A DNA stretch of 64,000 bases from Dyadobacter subterraneus. Lineage in GTDB: Bacteria; Bacteroidota; Bacteroidia; Cytophagales; Spirosomataceae. The translations under genes were made by a program, and so were the position numbers. Within the stretch, counting starts at the first letter, position 1; every line of letters starts with the position of its first letter. Location: positions 417,573-481,572 of the forward strand of contig NZ_JACYGY010000002.1 of assembly GCF_015221875.1 (NCBI RefSeq), written 5' to 3'. Positions 55,451 to 64,000 of the stretch are shown piece after piece. The notes beneath the pieces are model-generated. The model made no database searches. It was not told the origin of the DNA and worked only from the letters and a program-made list of their open reading frames with translations.

Positions 55451-55939
55451 ATGGCAAAAAAAATATTGATCGGTCTTTTGGTCATTTTTATTTTGATGCA
55501 ATTTATCAGACCGACTCGTAATGAATCCACAGCGATGTCGCCCAACGACATAGAAAAACATTACGAAACTCCCGAAAACGTAAAGTTGATATTAAGTAAA
55601 GCTTGTCGCGATTGCCATTCAAACAACACCGTTTACCCATGGTACGCGCAATTTCAACCAGGTGCATGGTTTATGAACGACCATATTGTGGATGGAAAAA
55701 GACATTTTAATTTATCCGAATTTGCAGCTTATGAACCTAAAAAAGCAGATCATAAACTGGATGAATTCTCAGAAGAAATTGAAGAACATGGTATGCCGCT
55801 TGAATCTTATCTTTGGCTTCATTCAGATGCAAAACTGACCGATACTGAAATTAAGGAAGTGACGGATTGGGCAAAAGGGATCCGCAAAGAAATTCAGGCG
55901 AAAAATCCGCAGGCTTTTTTGAAGAAAGATAAAGAGTAA
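55451..55939 (+). CDS. Small membrane-anchored haem-binding domain protein
   Basis: The 162-residue protein has an N-terminal membrane anchor (ILIGLLVIFILMQFI, residues 5-19) and a domain with CRDCHSNNTVYPWY (CXXCH near residues 53-57), typical of the Bacteroidota haem-binding domain family (PF14376-like). HGMPLESYLWLHSDAKLTDTEI is another family feature. It probably carries one covalent haem c in the periplasm; the electron partner is unknown. It is convergent with the next cytochrome-containing gene and shares a terminator with it. Confidence 0.85.
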   Translation: MAKKILIGLLVIFILMQFIRPTRNESTAMSPNDIEKHYETPENVKLILSKACRDCHSNNTVYPWYAQFQPGAWFMNDHIVDGKRHFNLSEFAAYEPKKADHKLDEFSEEIEEHGMPLESYLWLHSDAKLTDTEIKEVTDWAKGIRKEIQAKNPQAFLKKDKE

Positions 55940-55954
55940 TAAAAACAATGTAAT

Positions 55955-55996
55955 TCCTGTAACATTCTATCTTTCAGAAAAGTAAATGTTACAGGA
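55955..55996. terminator. Bidirectional terminator
   Basis: Perfect 12-bp arms TCCTGTAACATT (55955-55966) and complement (55985-55996) with an 18-base loop and a following TTTTAATTT. It closes the haem-binding gene on + and the three-gene PSCyt operon on -. Confidence 0.7.
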
Positions 55997-55998
55997 TT

Positions 55999-58182
55999 TT
56001 AATTTACAAAAACCTCATCCATAAAAATCCAGGCTTTCTGACCTTTTCCCGGATGCCATTCCGGCAGCTTCGCCAGAGGTTTTGCAACAACTTTCAAACA
56101 GCTGATATCTTGTGAAGGAAAGTCGAAATCAAACACCAGATTTTCGGAATTCGAAGTGGCTTTATCTGGCATTTTTGGTGTTAGCACTTTAAGCAATTTC
56201 ATTTGTTTTTCATTGATGCCTCCCCAAACTTCGATCCGGGTTGGCGGGAAAATAAAACCGCCAACATTCCGAAGCATACTAATCGTAACACTTTGTGCTT
56301 TAACCGGTTTGTTGAAATATAAATAAGCCTGCAAATCCTGATCCCGATATCCCAGCCATTTTCCGCTGGTCGTAGAATTATCACTTTTGACTCGGTCATT
56401 CAAAGTTTTGTTACCCTGAGCAGGAAATTTCAAATCTGCTTTGGTTAGCAACCTGACACTGTCCGGATGAAAAGTAGATTTAAAGAAAAACTTTTCTACC
56501 GGCTTACTTCCATACCAACCTTTTTTGAAAGCTTTTGCAATGAGTTTTGTATTTTTATCAACTGGAAAAGGTTTATTATAAATTGTGGAAGTTGTACTAT
56601 CAGGTTCTGTTCCATCAAGTGAATAGCGAATAACAGTTCCCGGAATCTGATGTTTCAATCGAATCGTTGTATTTCCGGAAAGGATGGCATCTTCGTTTTC
56701 AATAATCGGAGGATTCAAATTCAGCACAACAGTATCGCCTGCAAAACCTGTTTCATAACTTATTTTAGAAGATTTTTTCAACGTAAGCATTTCCTCGCGC
56801 GACAGATCCGTATTCCAGACATAGACATTTTTTAAAACAGGAATCTGTGACAATGCCTGGATCTGCGGCAGTTTTACTTTGGTACCACTTAGTGATAAAT
56901 TTTTAAGTTTTATCAATTTTTTCAATTCCGGTAATGTGGATCCGGTTATATCTGTAAAATTTAAAATCAGTTTTCTCAATTCTGTGAATTGGGAAATTGT
57001 TTTCAAATCTTCATCTTTAACCGGCATTTTACTCAGATCCATTTCAATAATCTGCTCCTTCAAAGGCGCTAATGCAGCGATGTCCTCACTTTTGAAATTA
57101 GCACGATTGTAAAAATTCACAGCCAGGGCCGGAGATTCTGCTGCAACAGATTTTATCAAGCGATATGTTGAATTCAGTTCCTTAATTTTATCAGGACTTG
57201 CGGCACTGAAATCATACCTTTCTTCCGTCTCAGAACCTGCCAAAACATTTTGAGCATAACTATAAATCGGGTTTTGCGGACTGACTGATTTCACCATTTC
57301 ATCAAACCGTGAACCGCCTTTTATCCAAGCTTCCAGCAACGCAATTTCATCATCCGTAAGCGGTGCTTTTCCTCTTGGCGGCATATGTTTTTTGTCATCC
57401 AAAGGCAAATGAACGCGTGTTAGTAAAATTCCCAAATCTGCTTTGGTAGTGTCCCAGGGAACTCCTTCTTTCCCGCCTCTGGCAAACAATTCTTTCGTTT
57501 GCATTTGCAGATTCCCTTTGGACTTTTGTTCGTTATGACATGAAATACATTTCTGCTCCAAAATCGGCTCAACCAGATCTGTATAAACATTTGCTTCTTC
57601 AAACGTTACTTTGTCGTTTTCAACAACGGCAAGCTGCATGGGCGCTGTCAGGAAATCTTCTCCATGTGTTATATTTCCACCTAAATGTCCTCCGATTAAC
57701 AGCATGACGAGTAGTGAAACAGAAATAATTTTTGCAGGAATTTTCCAGGGAGGCAAATATTTTTGGAAACTATACCAAATAATACTGACGATAGAAATTA
57801 CTATTCCCAGCCATTTATGCCAGAAAATCGCCTCTTTTTCATACCCACCTTCCTGGGACAATACAAAACCGGAGAAAGCAGCAATAGCGGCCGTAATTAT
57901 GCCGATTAACAAAAGTGTATCAGCTAAATCTTCATTCCATTTACTGGATTCTTTCTTTTCAACAATAAGAATCCAGAAGGAATATAACATCAAAACAACC
58001 AATGGAAAATGCAAAACCAAGGGGTGCATACGTCCCAGAGCTTGCATCCATATGGGTACTACAAACCGGTTTTCAAATAGTAAAAGAAAAATTAAAAGGC
58101 CGTTCAGGAAGAAGGCAAAATTATATATCCATCCCTTCCAACTTGAAAAAGAACGGCCGTCTGGTCGTGATGCTGACTCCAT
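55999..58182 (-). CDS. Membrane cytochrome (PSCyt1) protein with DUF2231, leucine-rich and sugar-binding-like domains
   Basis: The 727-residue protein has an N-terminal DUF2231-like membrane part (five helices, residues 20-165, with GRMHPLVLHFPLVVLML), a planctomycete-type cytochrome domain (KCISCHNEQKSKGNLQM, CXXCH 212-216, and KKHMPPRGKAPLTDDEI), leucine-rich-like repeats (about 385-465, LKKLIKLKNLSLSGTKV), a chitobiase/FN3-associated domain (about 495-560, RYSLDGTEPDSTTS) and a C-terminal discoidin-like domain. It starts directly at the DUF1501 stop (TAA then ATG). Probably a surface or periplasmic redox-linked sugar-processing factor; the function is not established. Confidence 0.85.
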   Translation of the reverse strand: MESASRPDGRSFSSWKGWIYNFAFFLNGLLIFLLLFENRFVVPIWMQALGRMHPLVLHFPLVVLMLYSFWILIVEKKESSKWNEDLADTLLLIGIITAAIAAFSGFVLSQEGGYEKEAIFWHKWLGIVISIVSIIWYSFQKYLPPWKIPAKIISVSLLVMLLIGGHLGGNITHGEDFLTAPMQLAVVENDKVTFEEANVYTDLVEPILEQKCISCHNEQKSKGNLQMQTKELFARGGKEGVPWDTTKADLGILLTRVHLPLDDKKHMPPRGKAPLTDDEIALLEAWIKGGSRFDEMVKSVSPQNPIYSYAQNVLAGSETEERYDFSAASPDKIKELNSTYRLIKSVAAESPALAVNFYNRANFKSEDIAALAPLKEQIIEMDLSKMPVKDEDLKTISQFTELRKLILNFTDITGSTLPELKKLIKLKNLSLSGTKVKLPQIQALSQIPVLKNVYVWNTDLSREEMLTLKKSSKISYETGFAGDTVVLNLNPPIIENEDAILSGNTTIRLKHQIPGTVIRYSLDGTEPDSTTSTIYNKPFPVDKNTKLIAKAFKKGWYGSKPVEKFFFKSTFHPDSVRLLTKADLKFPAQGNKTLNDRVKSDNSTTSGKWLGYRDQDLQAYLYFNKPVKAQSVTISMLRNVGGFIFPPTRIEVWGGINEKQMKLLKVLTPKMPDKATSNSENLVFDFDFPSQDISCLKVVAKPLAKLPEWHPGKGQKAWIFMDEVFVN

Positions 58183-59646
58183 TTAAGCAATAATTCCTTT
58201 TACTAACTTGCCGGCAACGTCGGTTAGCCTGTAACGGCGCCCCTGATGTTTATAAACTAATTTTTCGTGATCCAGACCTAATTGATTTAAAATCGTGGCG
58301 TGAAAATCATGCACGTGCACCGGATCTTTTACAATATTATATCCAAATTCATCTGTCTCTCCATAGACAATTCCTGGCTTTACACCGCCGCCAGCCATCC
58401 AGACAGTAAATGCTCTTGGATGATGATCACGACCATAATTATCTTTTGTCAAGGTACCCTGACAATAATTTGTCCGGCCGAATTCTCCACCCCAGATTAC
58501 CAGTGTTTCATCCAGTAATCCACGCTGTTTCAAATCGGTAATCAACGCTGCCGAAGCCTGATCGACATCCATACATTGTCCTTTAATTTCGTTCGGCAGT
58601 CCACCGTGACTATCCCAACCCTGATGATAAAGCTGGATAAAACGAACGCCTTGCTCAGACAGTTTTCTTGCTAAAAGACAATTTGCTGCATATGTTCCGG
58701 GCACCAGACATTCCGGTCCATACATTTTCACAATTGATTCCGGCTCCTTGGTCATATCGGTGATTTCAGGAACGGCAGTCTGCATGCGATAAGCCATTTC
58801 ATACTGCTGAATTTTTGCCGTCACTTCCGGATCAGCAAATTCATCAAAAGTATTTTGGTTCAACTGAGAAAGCTTATCCAGCATTTTTCGTCTTTCTTCC
58901 CGGTTCATTCCATCCGGATCATTCAGATAAAGTACCGGATTTTCACCGCTGCTGAATTGTACACCCTGATGCACAGAATCCAGAAATCCATTTGTCCACA
59001 ATTTGGAATAAACACCTTGTCCATTGCCTTTTCCCCGTGATAAAAGCACGCAGAAACCAGGCAAATTCTGGTTTTCACTTCCCAAACCGTAACTCAGCCA
59101 GGAACCCATACTTGGACGGTTTCCTACCTGTGCGCCTGTTTGGAAAAAAGTTAAAGCAGGATCGTGGTTAATGGCTTCCGTATTAAGTGATTTTATGATA
59201 CAAAGGTCATCAACGATTTTGGACATATGAGGCAATAATTCGCTCATCCATGCACCCGATTTTCCATATTGGGCAAAATTAAAAACAGAACCTGCAAGTG
59301 GGAATTTGGCCTGATTGGCAGTCATACCCGTTAACCTTTGACCGGCCCGAATTGATTCGGGCAGATCCTGTCCATGCATTTTATTCAGCATCGGTTTGTA
59401 ATCAAACAAATCCAGCTGAGATGGTGCACCGTTTTGAAAAAGATAAATTACCCGTTTCGCTTTGGGCGCAAAATGAGGCAATCCGGCCATTAAGTCATTT
59501 ACATCACTTTCGCCTCCACCTTTAAACATATCAGGTATCAGCAAGGAACCCAGGGCTGCGCTTCCCAAACCCAGACTTAGTTTGGATAAAAAATGCCGGC
59601 GGTTCGTATTTAAACCAAAATCAAAAATCGATTTTTCCATGTTCAA
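58183..59646 (-). CDS. DUF1501 protein with twin-arginine signal
   Basis: The 487-residue protein has a twin-arginine-type signal (NRRHFLSKLSLGLGSAALGSL, residues about 15-34) and the DUF1501 sulphatase-like fold: VIYLFQNGAPSQLDLFDYKP, GIPCL-type segments such as GPECLVPGTYAANCLLARKL, LYHQGWDSHGG, and ETLVIWGGEFGRTNYCQG with DYGRDHHP-like residues (KDNYGRDHHPRAF). These acidic and His residues are metal ligands in the alkaline phosphatase superfamily. It is a standard partner of DUF1549/DUF1553 proteins. The substrate is unknown. Confidence 0.9.
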   Translation of the reverse strand: MNMEKSIFDFGLNTNRRHFLSKLSLGLGSAALGSLLIPDMFKGGGESDVNDLMAGLPHFAPKAKRVIYLFQNGAPSQLDLFDYKPMLNKMHGQDLPESIRAGQRLTGMTANQAKFPLAGSVFNFAQYGKSGAWMSELLPHMSKIVDDLCIIKSLNTEAINHDPALTFFQTGAQVGNRPSMGSWLSYGLGSENQNLPGFCVLLSRGKGNGQGVYSKLWTNGFLDSVHQGVQFSSGENPVLYLNDPDGMNREERRKMLDKLSQLNQNTFDEFADPEVTAKIQQYEMAYRMQTAVPEITDMTKEPESIVKMYGPECLVPGTYAANCLLARKLSEQGVRFIQLYHQGWDSHGGLPNEIKGQCMDVDQASAALITDLKQRGLLDETLVIWGGEFGRTNYCQGTLTKDNYGRDHHPRAFTVWMAGGGVKPGIVYGETDEFGYNIVKDPVHVHDFHATILNQLGLDHEKLVYKHQGRRYRLTDVAGKLVKGIIA

Positions 59647-59681
59647 GTTTCTTTTCTAACCGCAATAGACGCTATGGGATT

Positions 59682-59722
59682 CGCAATGGACGCAAGGATT
59701 ACTTTTCATTGCGTCCATTGCG
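59682..59722. repeat. Perfect 14-bp hairpin between DUF1553 and DUF1501 genes
   Basis: Arms CGCAATGGACGCAA (59682-59695) and complement (59709-59722). A related copy, CGCAATAGACGCTATGG, lies just before it (59661-59677). It fills most of the 90-base gap; likely an mRNA hairpin or a dispersed repeat. Confidence 0.6.
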
Positions 59723-59736
59723 CTTAATTTTAAGTC

Positions 59737-62061
59737 TTAGGATTTAGTTATCGTCTCTTCCATGTTGTACAATGTATTAATCACACGCATTAAGGCAGCC
59801 GCTTCATTCTCGTTCACCTTTATTTCATGCAGATGTTCACCAACATTCAAAATTTTATGAGCCTGGTTTTTATTTTTTCCAATCACAGAAAATTCATCTT
59901 TGTAATATTCAGTCAATAATTTGACTTCTTTATCTGATGGTTTTCTACAAACAATTCTTTGAAATGACTCCGTAATTTTCTGCTCAGGAGATAAAGATTT
60001 AAGCGCCATTTTTTCCGCCAAAACCCTCGATGCTTCCAAAACAGCCGGATCATTCAGCATTACCAAAGCCTGTAAAGGCGTATTCGTTTTTGATCTTTTT
60101 ACTTCACAATGATCCCTGTTACTTGCATCAAAAATGATCATGGACGGCGGTGGAACGGTGAGTTTGATAAATGTGTACATACCCCTTCGATAAAGCGCAT
60201 CATTATGATCCTGATTATATCTTGCCAGCTGCCCACGACCGGAAGTTGCAGATTCCCATAAACCCTTTGGTTGATAAGGCTTTACACTTGGACCACCGAT
60301 TTTAGAATTTAATAAACCGCTGCTTGATAAAACCATATCCCGAACAGATTCTGCCGGCAAGCGGTAACGAGGACCGCGAGATAGATAAATATTATCAGGA
60401 TCCAGCTTCTCTTTTTCTTTTGTAAGCTTGGCAGATTGTTTGTATGTACTCGATGTAACGATTTCTTTTACCAGCCTTTTTATATCCCAACCGTGATTCA
60501 TAAAGTCTACGGCCATCCAATCAAGCAGGGCAGGATGCGTTGGCAATTCTCCCTGCATACCGAAATCTCCGGTGCTTTTTACAATACCTCTTCCGAAAAA
60601 TTCCTGCCATATCTGATTTACGAAAACCCGTGCTGTTAACGGATTTTGTTTACTCGTTGTCCAGCTTGCCAATCCCAATCTGTTTTGAGGAATTTTTGTT
60701 GTGTCAAATTTCATGACGGAAGGAAGTCCGGAAGCCGTGACAACTTTTCCAGGCGCGTCATAAACACCACGATTCAAGATATGCGTCGCCCGTAAAGTAT
60801 CTCGTTCTCCCATGACCGAAACCATCAATCTACTCGTATCCGGACGGTTAATAAAGGTCAAAATCTTTTTCGCCTCATCATCCGTAATACTCATAATCGG
60901 ATTTTTGGCTGGCTTTGATTGAGAGACGTCTCCTTCATAACCCACTTCTTTTGTATTATTAAAAAAGGCAAAAAGCCGGTAATAATCTTCCTGTGAAATT
61001 GGATCGTATTTGTGATCATGACACTGGGCGCATTCTACGGAAAGACCAAGAATTCCCATCCCGTAGGTTTTCGTTTTGTCAATATTATATTCAATCCGGT
61101 ATTCTTCCGGAATCACACCACCTTCCTCAGTGTATTTATGATTTCTGAAAAAAGCAGTGGCCAGGATTTGTTCCTTGCTCGCATTCGGAAGCATATCACC
61201 TGCAATTTGCCAGGTCAGGAATTTATCATAGGAAAGATTTTTATTGAAGGCATTGATCACCCAATCGCGCCATGGCCATTGGGTCCGGATTTCGTCATCC
61301 TGATATCCGTAAGAATCAGCATATCGGGCGACATCCAGCCAGTGCAGCGCCATTTTCTCACCATAGGTTTTTTGGTTCAGAAGTTCGTCAACTACTTTTT
61401 CGTATGCATTCGCACTGTTATCTGCGGCAAATTTATTTTGAAGTTCTATCGAAGGCGGTAATCCTGTTAAGTCTAGTGCAACTCTTTTCAGCAAATGACT
61501 TTTATCCGCTTCTTCATTGGGCGTTATCCCAAGACTTTCCATTTTAGCAAGTGCAAAATAATCGATCTCGTTTTTTGGCCAGTCTTTTTTATCAACTTCT
61601 GGTATTTTTGGTAAAACCGGCGCAGTGAAAGCCCAGTGTTTTTCGTATTTTGCACCTTGCTCAATCCATTTTTTCACCAAACCGATTTCCGATTCATTTA
61701 GTAATCCTAAATGAGATTCAGGAGTGGGCATCTGGATTTCCGGATCGAGAGACGTTATTCTTTTGTACAATTCTGACTGTTCAGGTTTCCCCGGAAAAAT
61801 TGCAACGGCTCCTTTTCCATCCTTCAATTTGGCATAAGCACTTTCTGCCATATCAAGGCGCAAACCTGCTTCCCGCTTATTCGCATCCGGACCGTGGCAT
61901 GCAAAACATTTGTCGGATAAAATCGGCCGGATATTGAAATTATAGCTGACAACTTCTTCGGAAGATCTTTTTGTGGCACTTCCATTTTTTTGAAAACAGG
62001 AAATAATCCCAACAATTGTGGTTAGAAAGATTCCGGCCAGCAAGAAGAGTCGCTTCTTCAT
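59737..62061 (-). CDS. PSCyt1-DUF1549-DUF1553 lipoprotein (planctomycete-type cytochrome protein)
   Basis: The 774-residue protein has a lipoprotein signal (LTTIVGIISC, Cys22), a cytochrome domain with CFACH (52-56) and RPILSDKC, a DUF1549 domain (about 150-360, with HWLDVARYADSYGYQDDE, AGDMLPNASKEQ and CAQCHDHKYDPISQ) and a DUF1553 domain (about 440-740, GLASWTTSKQNPLTARVFVN, PALLDWMAVDFMNHGWDIKRL and TPLQALVMLNDPAVLEAS). It is the first gene of the operon. Abundant in Planctomycetes and present in Bacteroidota, often near sugar catabolic genes; biochemical role unknown. Confidence 0.92.
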   Translation of the reverse strand: MKKRLFLLAGIFLTTIVGIISCFQKNGSATKRSSEEVVSYNFNIRPILSDKCFACHGPDANKREAGLRLDMAESAYAKLKDGKGAVAIFPGKPEQSELYKRITSLDPEIQMPTPESHLGLLNESEIGLVKKWIEQGAKYEKHWAFTAPVLPKIPEVDKKDWPKNEIDYFALAKMESLGITPNEEADKSHLLKRVALDLTGLPPSIELQNKFAADNSANAYEKVVDELLNQKTYGEKMALHWLDVARYADSYGYQDDEIRTQWPWRDWVINAFNKNLSYDKFLTWQIAGDMLPNASKEQILATAFFRNHKYTEEGGVIPEEYRIEYNIDKTKTYGMGILGLSVECAQCHDHKYDPISQEDYYRLFAFFNNTKEVGYEGDVSQSKPAKNPIMSITDDEAKKILTFINRPDTSRLMVSVMGERDTLRATHILNRGVYDAPGKVVTASGLPSVMKFDTTKIPQNRLGLASWTTSKQNPLTARVFVNQIWQEFFGRGIVKSTGDFGMQGELPTHPALLDWMAVDFMNHGWDIKRLVKEIVTSSTYKQSAKLTKEKEKLDPDNIYLSRGPRYRLPAESVRDMVLSSSGLLNSKIGGPSVKPYQPKGLWESATSGRGQLARYNQDHNDALYRRGMYTFIKLTVPPPSMIIFDASNRDHCEVKRSKTNTPLQALVMLNDPAVLEASRVLAEKMALKSLSPEQKITESFQRIVCRKPSDKEVKLLTEYYKDEFSVIGKNKNQAHKILNVGEHLHEIKVNENEAAALMRVINTLYNMEETITKS

Positions 62062-62341
62062 GTATTTTAGATTATTGAAACAAAATTCGCTCTGATGTAT
62101 TACTTAAATAAAATAATTAGCGTTATGATTATACTCTAAATATTTTAAATTATTTTAATAAAACGATATAAAACACTGATTATGTATGAACATAGGTACA
62201 AATTTAAGTATCTCAACTTTCGTTTTACCATAATTTCAGAAAAGTTTAATCATACAATATAATCACTTACGAAGTGTGAATATCTCAAAATAATGACTAG
62301 TATTTTCAACATATTACAGTTTAAATTCAACCAATACCCAT

Positions 62342-63253
62342 ATGACATTTTCAAATCAGAAAACAAATACGTTGGATACAGTTTTAGGTGGACTTATGCT
62401 CCGTTACAAAGACCGCGTTCCTGATGTCAAAATAATCCTGAACGCGATGGTTTCGGAAGGAATTATTGATCGGGAAACAGATATCGAAAATGATCATATT
62501 GCTTTCAGAACCATGGGTGTTCCGCAGCTTGGCGTTCAATCCTTTGAAAAGATTTTCCTTCATTACGGTTATGAAAAAAAGGATCATTATTTTTTTGAAG
62601 GCAAAAAACTGGACGCCTGGTGGTATAGTCCGCCGCGGGAAACAGACCCACGGATTTTTGTAAGTGAACTTCGGGTGGGAGATCTTTCAGAAGAAAGCCA
62701 GCGCATTATTAAAAGTTATACGGATGAAGTTGTCAGCGATCCGGTGGATAATCTTGACTTAAATAATGGTGAAGCTGTGGATGATTTTTTGCACACACCT
62801 CTCTGGCGCACGCCTTCTTTGAGTGATTATCTGACATTATTAAAAGAAAGCGAATACGCAGCCTGGGTGATCTACAACCGCTATTATCTCAATCATTTTA
62901 CCATCAGCGTCCACAATTTACCCGAAGGTTACAACACCGTTGCTGATTTCAATCTTTTTCTTGAAAAACATGGAATTGTGCTGAATACATCAGGAGGAAA
63001 AATCAAGACCAGCCCGGATGGCGGTTTGATACAAAGTGCAACGGTAGCACAAATGATCGAAGCAGAATTTGCAGATGGTGAAACTTACAAAATTTCTGGT
63101 TCTTATGTTGAGTTTGCGGAAAGAAGGATTTTGCCTGAATTTGCAAATCTCTCATCTGATCAAATTTCAAGAAAAAACCGGCGAGATGGATTTGAAGCAG
63201 CAAATGCGGATAAGATTTTTGAGAGTACTTATACGACGCAAACTGGGAAGTAA
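62342..63253 (+). CDS. DUF1338 / HglS-like 2-oxoadipate dioxygenase-decarboxylase
   Basis: The 303-residue protein belongs to the DUF1338 (VOC-superfamily) family: NDHIAFRTMGVPQLGVQSFE (first metal His near residue 48), YSPPRETDPRIFVSELRVGDL, and YYLNHFTISVHNLP (His). A member of this family, HglS, converts 2-oxoadipate to D-2-hydroxyglutarate in lysine breakdown, iron-dependent. The same reaction is a reasonable guess here, but Bacteroidota members may differ. It is a single gene, divergent from the DUF1553 gene by 280 AT-rich bases without a gene, and ends exactly where the convergent DUF2442 gene ends. Confidence 0.85.
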   Translation: MTFSNQKTNTLDTVLGGLMLRYKDRVPDVKIILNAMVSEGIIDRETDIENDHIAFRTMGVPQLGVQSFEKIFLHYGYEKKDHYFFEGKKLDAWWYSPPRETDPRIFVSELRVGDLSEESQRIIKSYTDEVVSDPVDNLDLNNGEAVDDFLHTPLWRTPSLSDYLTLLKESEYAAWVIYNRYYLNHFTISVHNLPEGYNTVADFNLFLEKHGIVLNTSGGKIKTSPDGGLIQSATVAQMIEAEFADGETYKISGSYVEFAERRILPEFANLSSDQISRKNRRDGFEAANADKIFESTYTTQTGK

Positions 63254-63553
63254 TTAATTTGTTAAAACAGACTCATCAAATAAAACATCAGGACAAAAAT
63301 CCAATGGTGCAGAAATTAACTTGCCATCTGTATCTAACATCTCGGCTATATTTTCCCAATAAATCGTGCGTCCGTCCGTCTTGGCTTTTTGGAAAGTGGA
63401 TTCGTTCAGAATTTTAAAATAGGTACTATCCTTCTTCTCAAAATATTCCGATAGAAATTTTGAGAAATCAGTTAACCTGATTTGATCATCACTCCACAAA
63501 GCTTTTATTGAGAAATTTTCAATCGATATAATTTTTCGGACTCTTGGATTCAT
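63254..63553 (-). CDS. DUF2442-like protein
   Basis: The 99-residue protein begins MNPRVRKIISIENFSIKALW, resembling DUF2442 (short alpha-beta proteins with the LxVxFxDG-like core, here DDQIRLTDFSKFL). It includes TDGRTIYWENIAEMLDTD, typical of the DUF2442 C-terminus. DUF2442 genes are very often paired with DUF4160 genes and are thought of as toxin-antitoxin-like or nucleic-acid-linked modules, without firm proof. Its start overlaps the stop of the (frame-restored) DUF4160 gene by one base in TAATG, so translation was coupled. Confidence 0.8.
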   Translation of the reverse strand: MNPRVRKIISIENFSIKALWSDDQIRLTDFSKFLSEYFEKKDSTYFKILNESTFQKAKTDGRTIYWENIAEMLDTDGKLISAPLDFCPDVLFDESVLTN

Positions 63554-63815
63554 TACTGTAAAGGCTTTATTTTTCTCAGTTGCCCACTATCTTTCTGGGA
63601 TTCTAAATAATTTTCAAACAGATCTTCTCTATATAATTCAACCCAGGCCTGAATAAGTCTGGTTTGTTTCTAGGAAGATCTCCCACAATTATATTTCCTG
63701 TTTCAATAGAAAACTGTGCTTCCTGGCCATTATACTCCGCATGAAAATGTGGCGGCAAGTGGTCCTTGAAATACATATAAATAATAACTCCAAAAAAACG
63801 GGATATTTCAGGCAT
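63553..63815 (-). pseudogene. DUF4160 gene with a frameshift
   Basis: From the ATG at 63815 the product reads MPEISRFFGVIIYMYFKDHL and HFHAEYNGQEAQFSIETG, GDLPRNKP, which is DUF4160. In the current frame it then runs off into NYIEKICLKII and stops at 63603. Adding one base near 63657-63662 (sequence CCAGAC where CCAAGAC would keep frame) restores RLIQAWVELYREDLFENY and a stop at 63553 overlapping the DUF2442 start, giving the normal length of about 87 residues. It is therefore a one-base deletion, either real or a sequencing error. Confidence 0.8.
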
Positions 63816-63882
63816 TGGTTCCTAATTATTTTCAAACATAAAGTTAAAGTTTTTCGCATCAATGCTAAATTTAGATTCACAA

Positions 63883-64000
63883 TCACTCATTTACCAACAA
63901 ATAAACAACCCTGCAAGCATTCCCAATACTCTTCTCATTTTTATCCTGAGCGATATTCAACTTCAAAGTATGCCTACCCGACGAAAGCTCATCCGCTAAC
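63883..64000 (-). CDS. 3' end of an unidentified gene (cut by window edge)
   Basis: The minus strand is open from the window end to a TGA at 63883-63885, with 38 residues: a run with ELSSGRHTLKLNIAQDKN and ending ACRVVYLLVNE. The GxHTLxLxI pattern followed by ACRVVxxLV resembles the C-terminal end of beta-sandwich domains on secreted hydrolases (for example GDSL/SGNH types), but this is too short to name. It is upstream of the DUF4160 gene on the same strand by 67 bases. Confidence 0.5.
   Translation of the reverse strand, partial: LADELSSGRHTLKLNIAQDKNEKSIGNACRVVYLLVNE

Overview
The window looks like chromosomal DNA of a Cytophagales bacterium (Bacteroidota), most likely a Dyadobacter/Spirosomaceae-type organism. 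This is inferred from the alternative complex III operon, the form of the division and ribosomal genes, Bacteroidota-type promoters (TTG, 19-21 nt, TAnnTTTG), cysteine-poor DksA-like and DUF3078 proteins, and a PSCyt/DUF1501/DUF1553 cluster. The organism was not given and no search was run. I see no rRNA, CRISPR array, complete insertion sequence or prophage.

Region 1 (1-8.9 kb, minus strand): respiratory operon actABCDEF (quinol:cytochrome c/oxidase oxidoreductase, alternative complex III) running into coxB, which is cut by the window edge. A good Bacteroidota promoter lies before actA. Region 2 (9.0-15.6 kb): tRNA-Cys, rpsA, an HNH nuclease, smpB, an NTF2-like secreted protein, a radical SAM protein, accD and an FMN reductase. 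Region 3 (15.6-24.3 kb, minus): the cell wall and division cluster murD-ftsW-murG-murC-ftsQ-ftsA-ftsZ. Region 4 (24.4-30.5 kb, minus): mscL, a DUF3078 outer-membrane protein, an MscS-like channel, a 61-residue protein coupled to an ECF-type sigma factor, then tsf, rpsB, rpsI and rplM.

Region 5 (30.8-38 kb): DUF1080 protein, DUF2520 protein, KdsC-like phosphatase, acyltransferase, polysaccharide deacetylase, a solitary sbcD, a DksA/TraR-like protein without zinc cysteines, and pdhB. Region 6 (38.2-45.1 kb, minus): a three-gene transglutaminase / circularly permuted ATP-grasp-alpha-E / transglutaminase-DUF2126 operon, a predicted but poorly characterised peptide-ligation system. Region 7 (45.5-49.8 kb): proC, then an AT-rich accessory stretch with a GHKL ATPase fused to a PD-(D/E)XK nuclease domain and a class III-like Fic protein, followed by hairpin repeats. 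This is the best candidate for an undescribed (probably defence) system. Region 8 (49.8-55.9 kb): coenzyme B12-dependent ribonucleotide reductase, Uma2 nuclease, purB, aquaglyceroporin and a haem-binding protein. Region 9 (56-64 kb): a cytochrome/DUF1501/DUF1553 operon, a DUF1338 (HglS-like) enzyme, and a DUF2442/DUF4160 pair in which the DUF4160 gene carries a frameshift.

Coordinates of genes follow open frames; several starts were moved to internal ATG or GTG codons where signal peptides, family N-termini or gene spacing demanded it. All functional names rest on motif recognition by eye.
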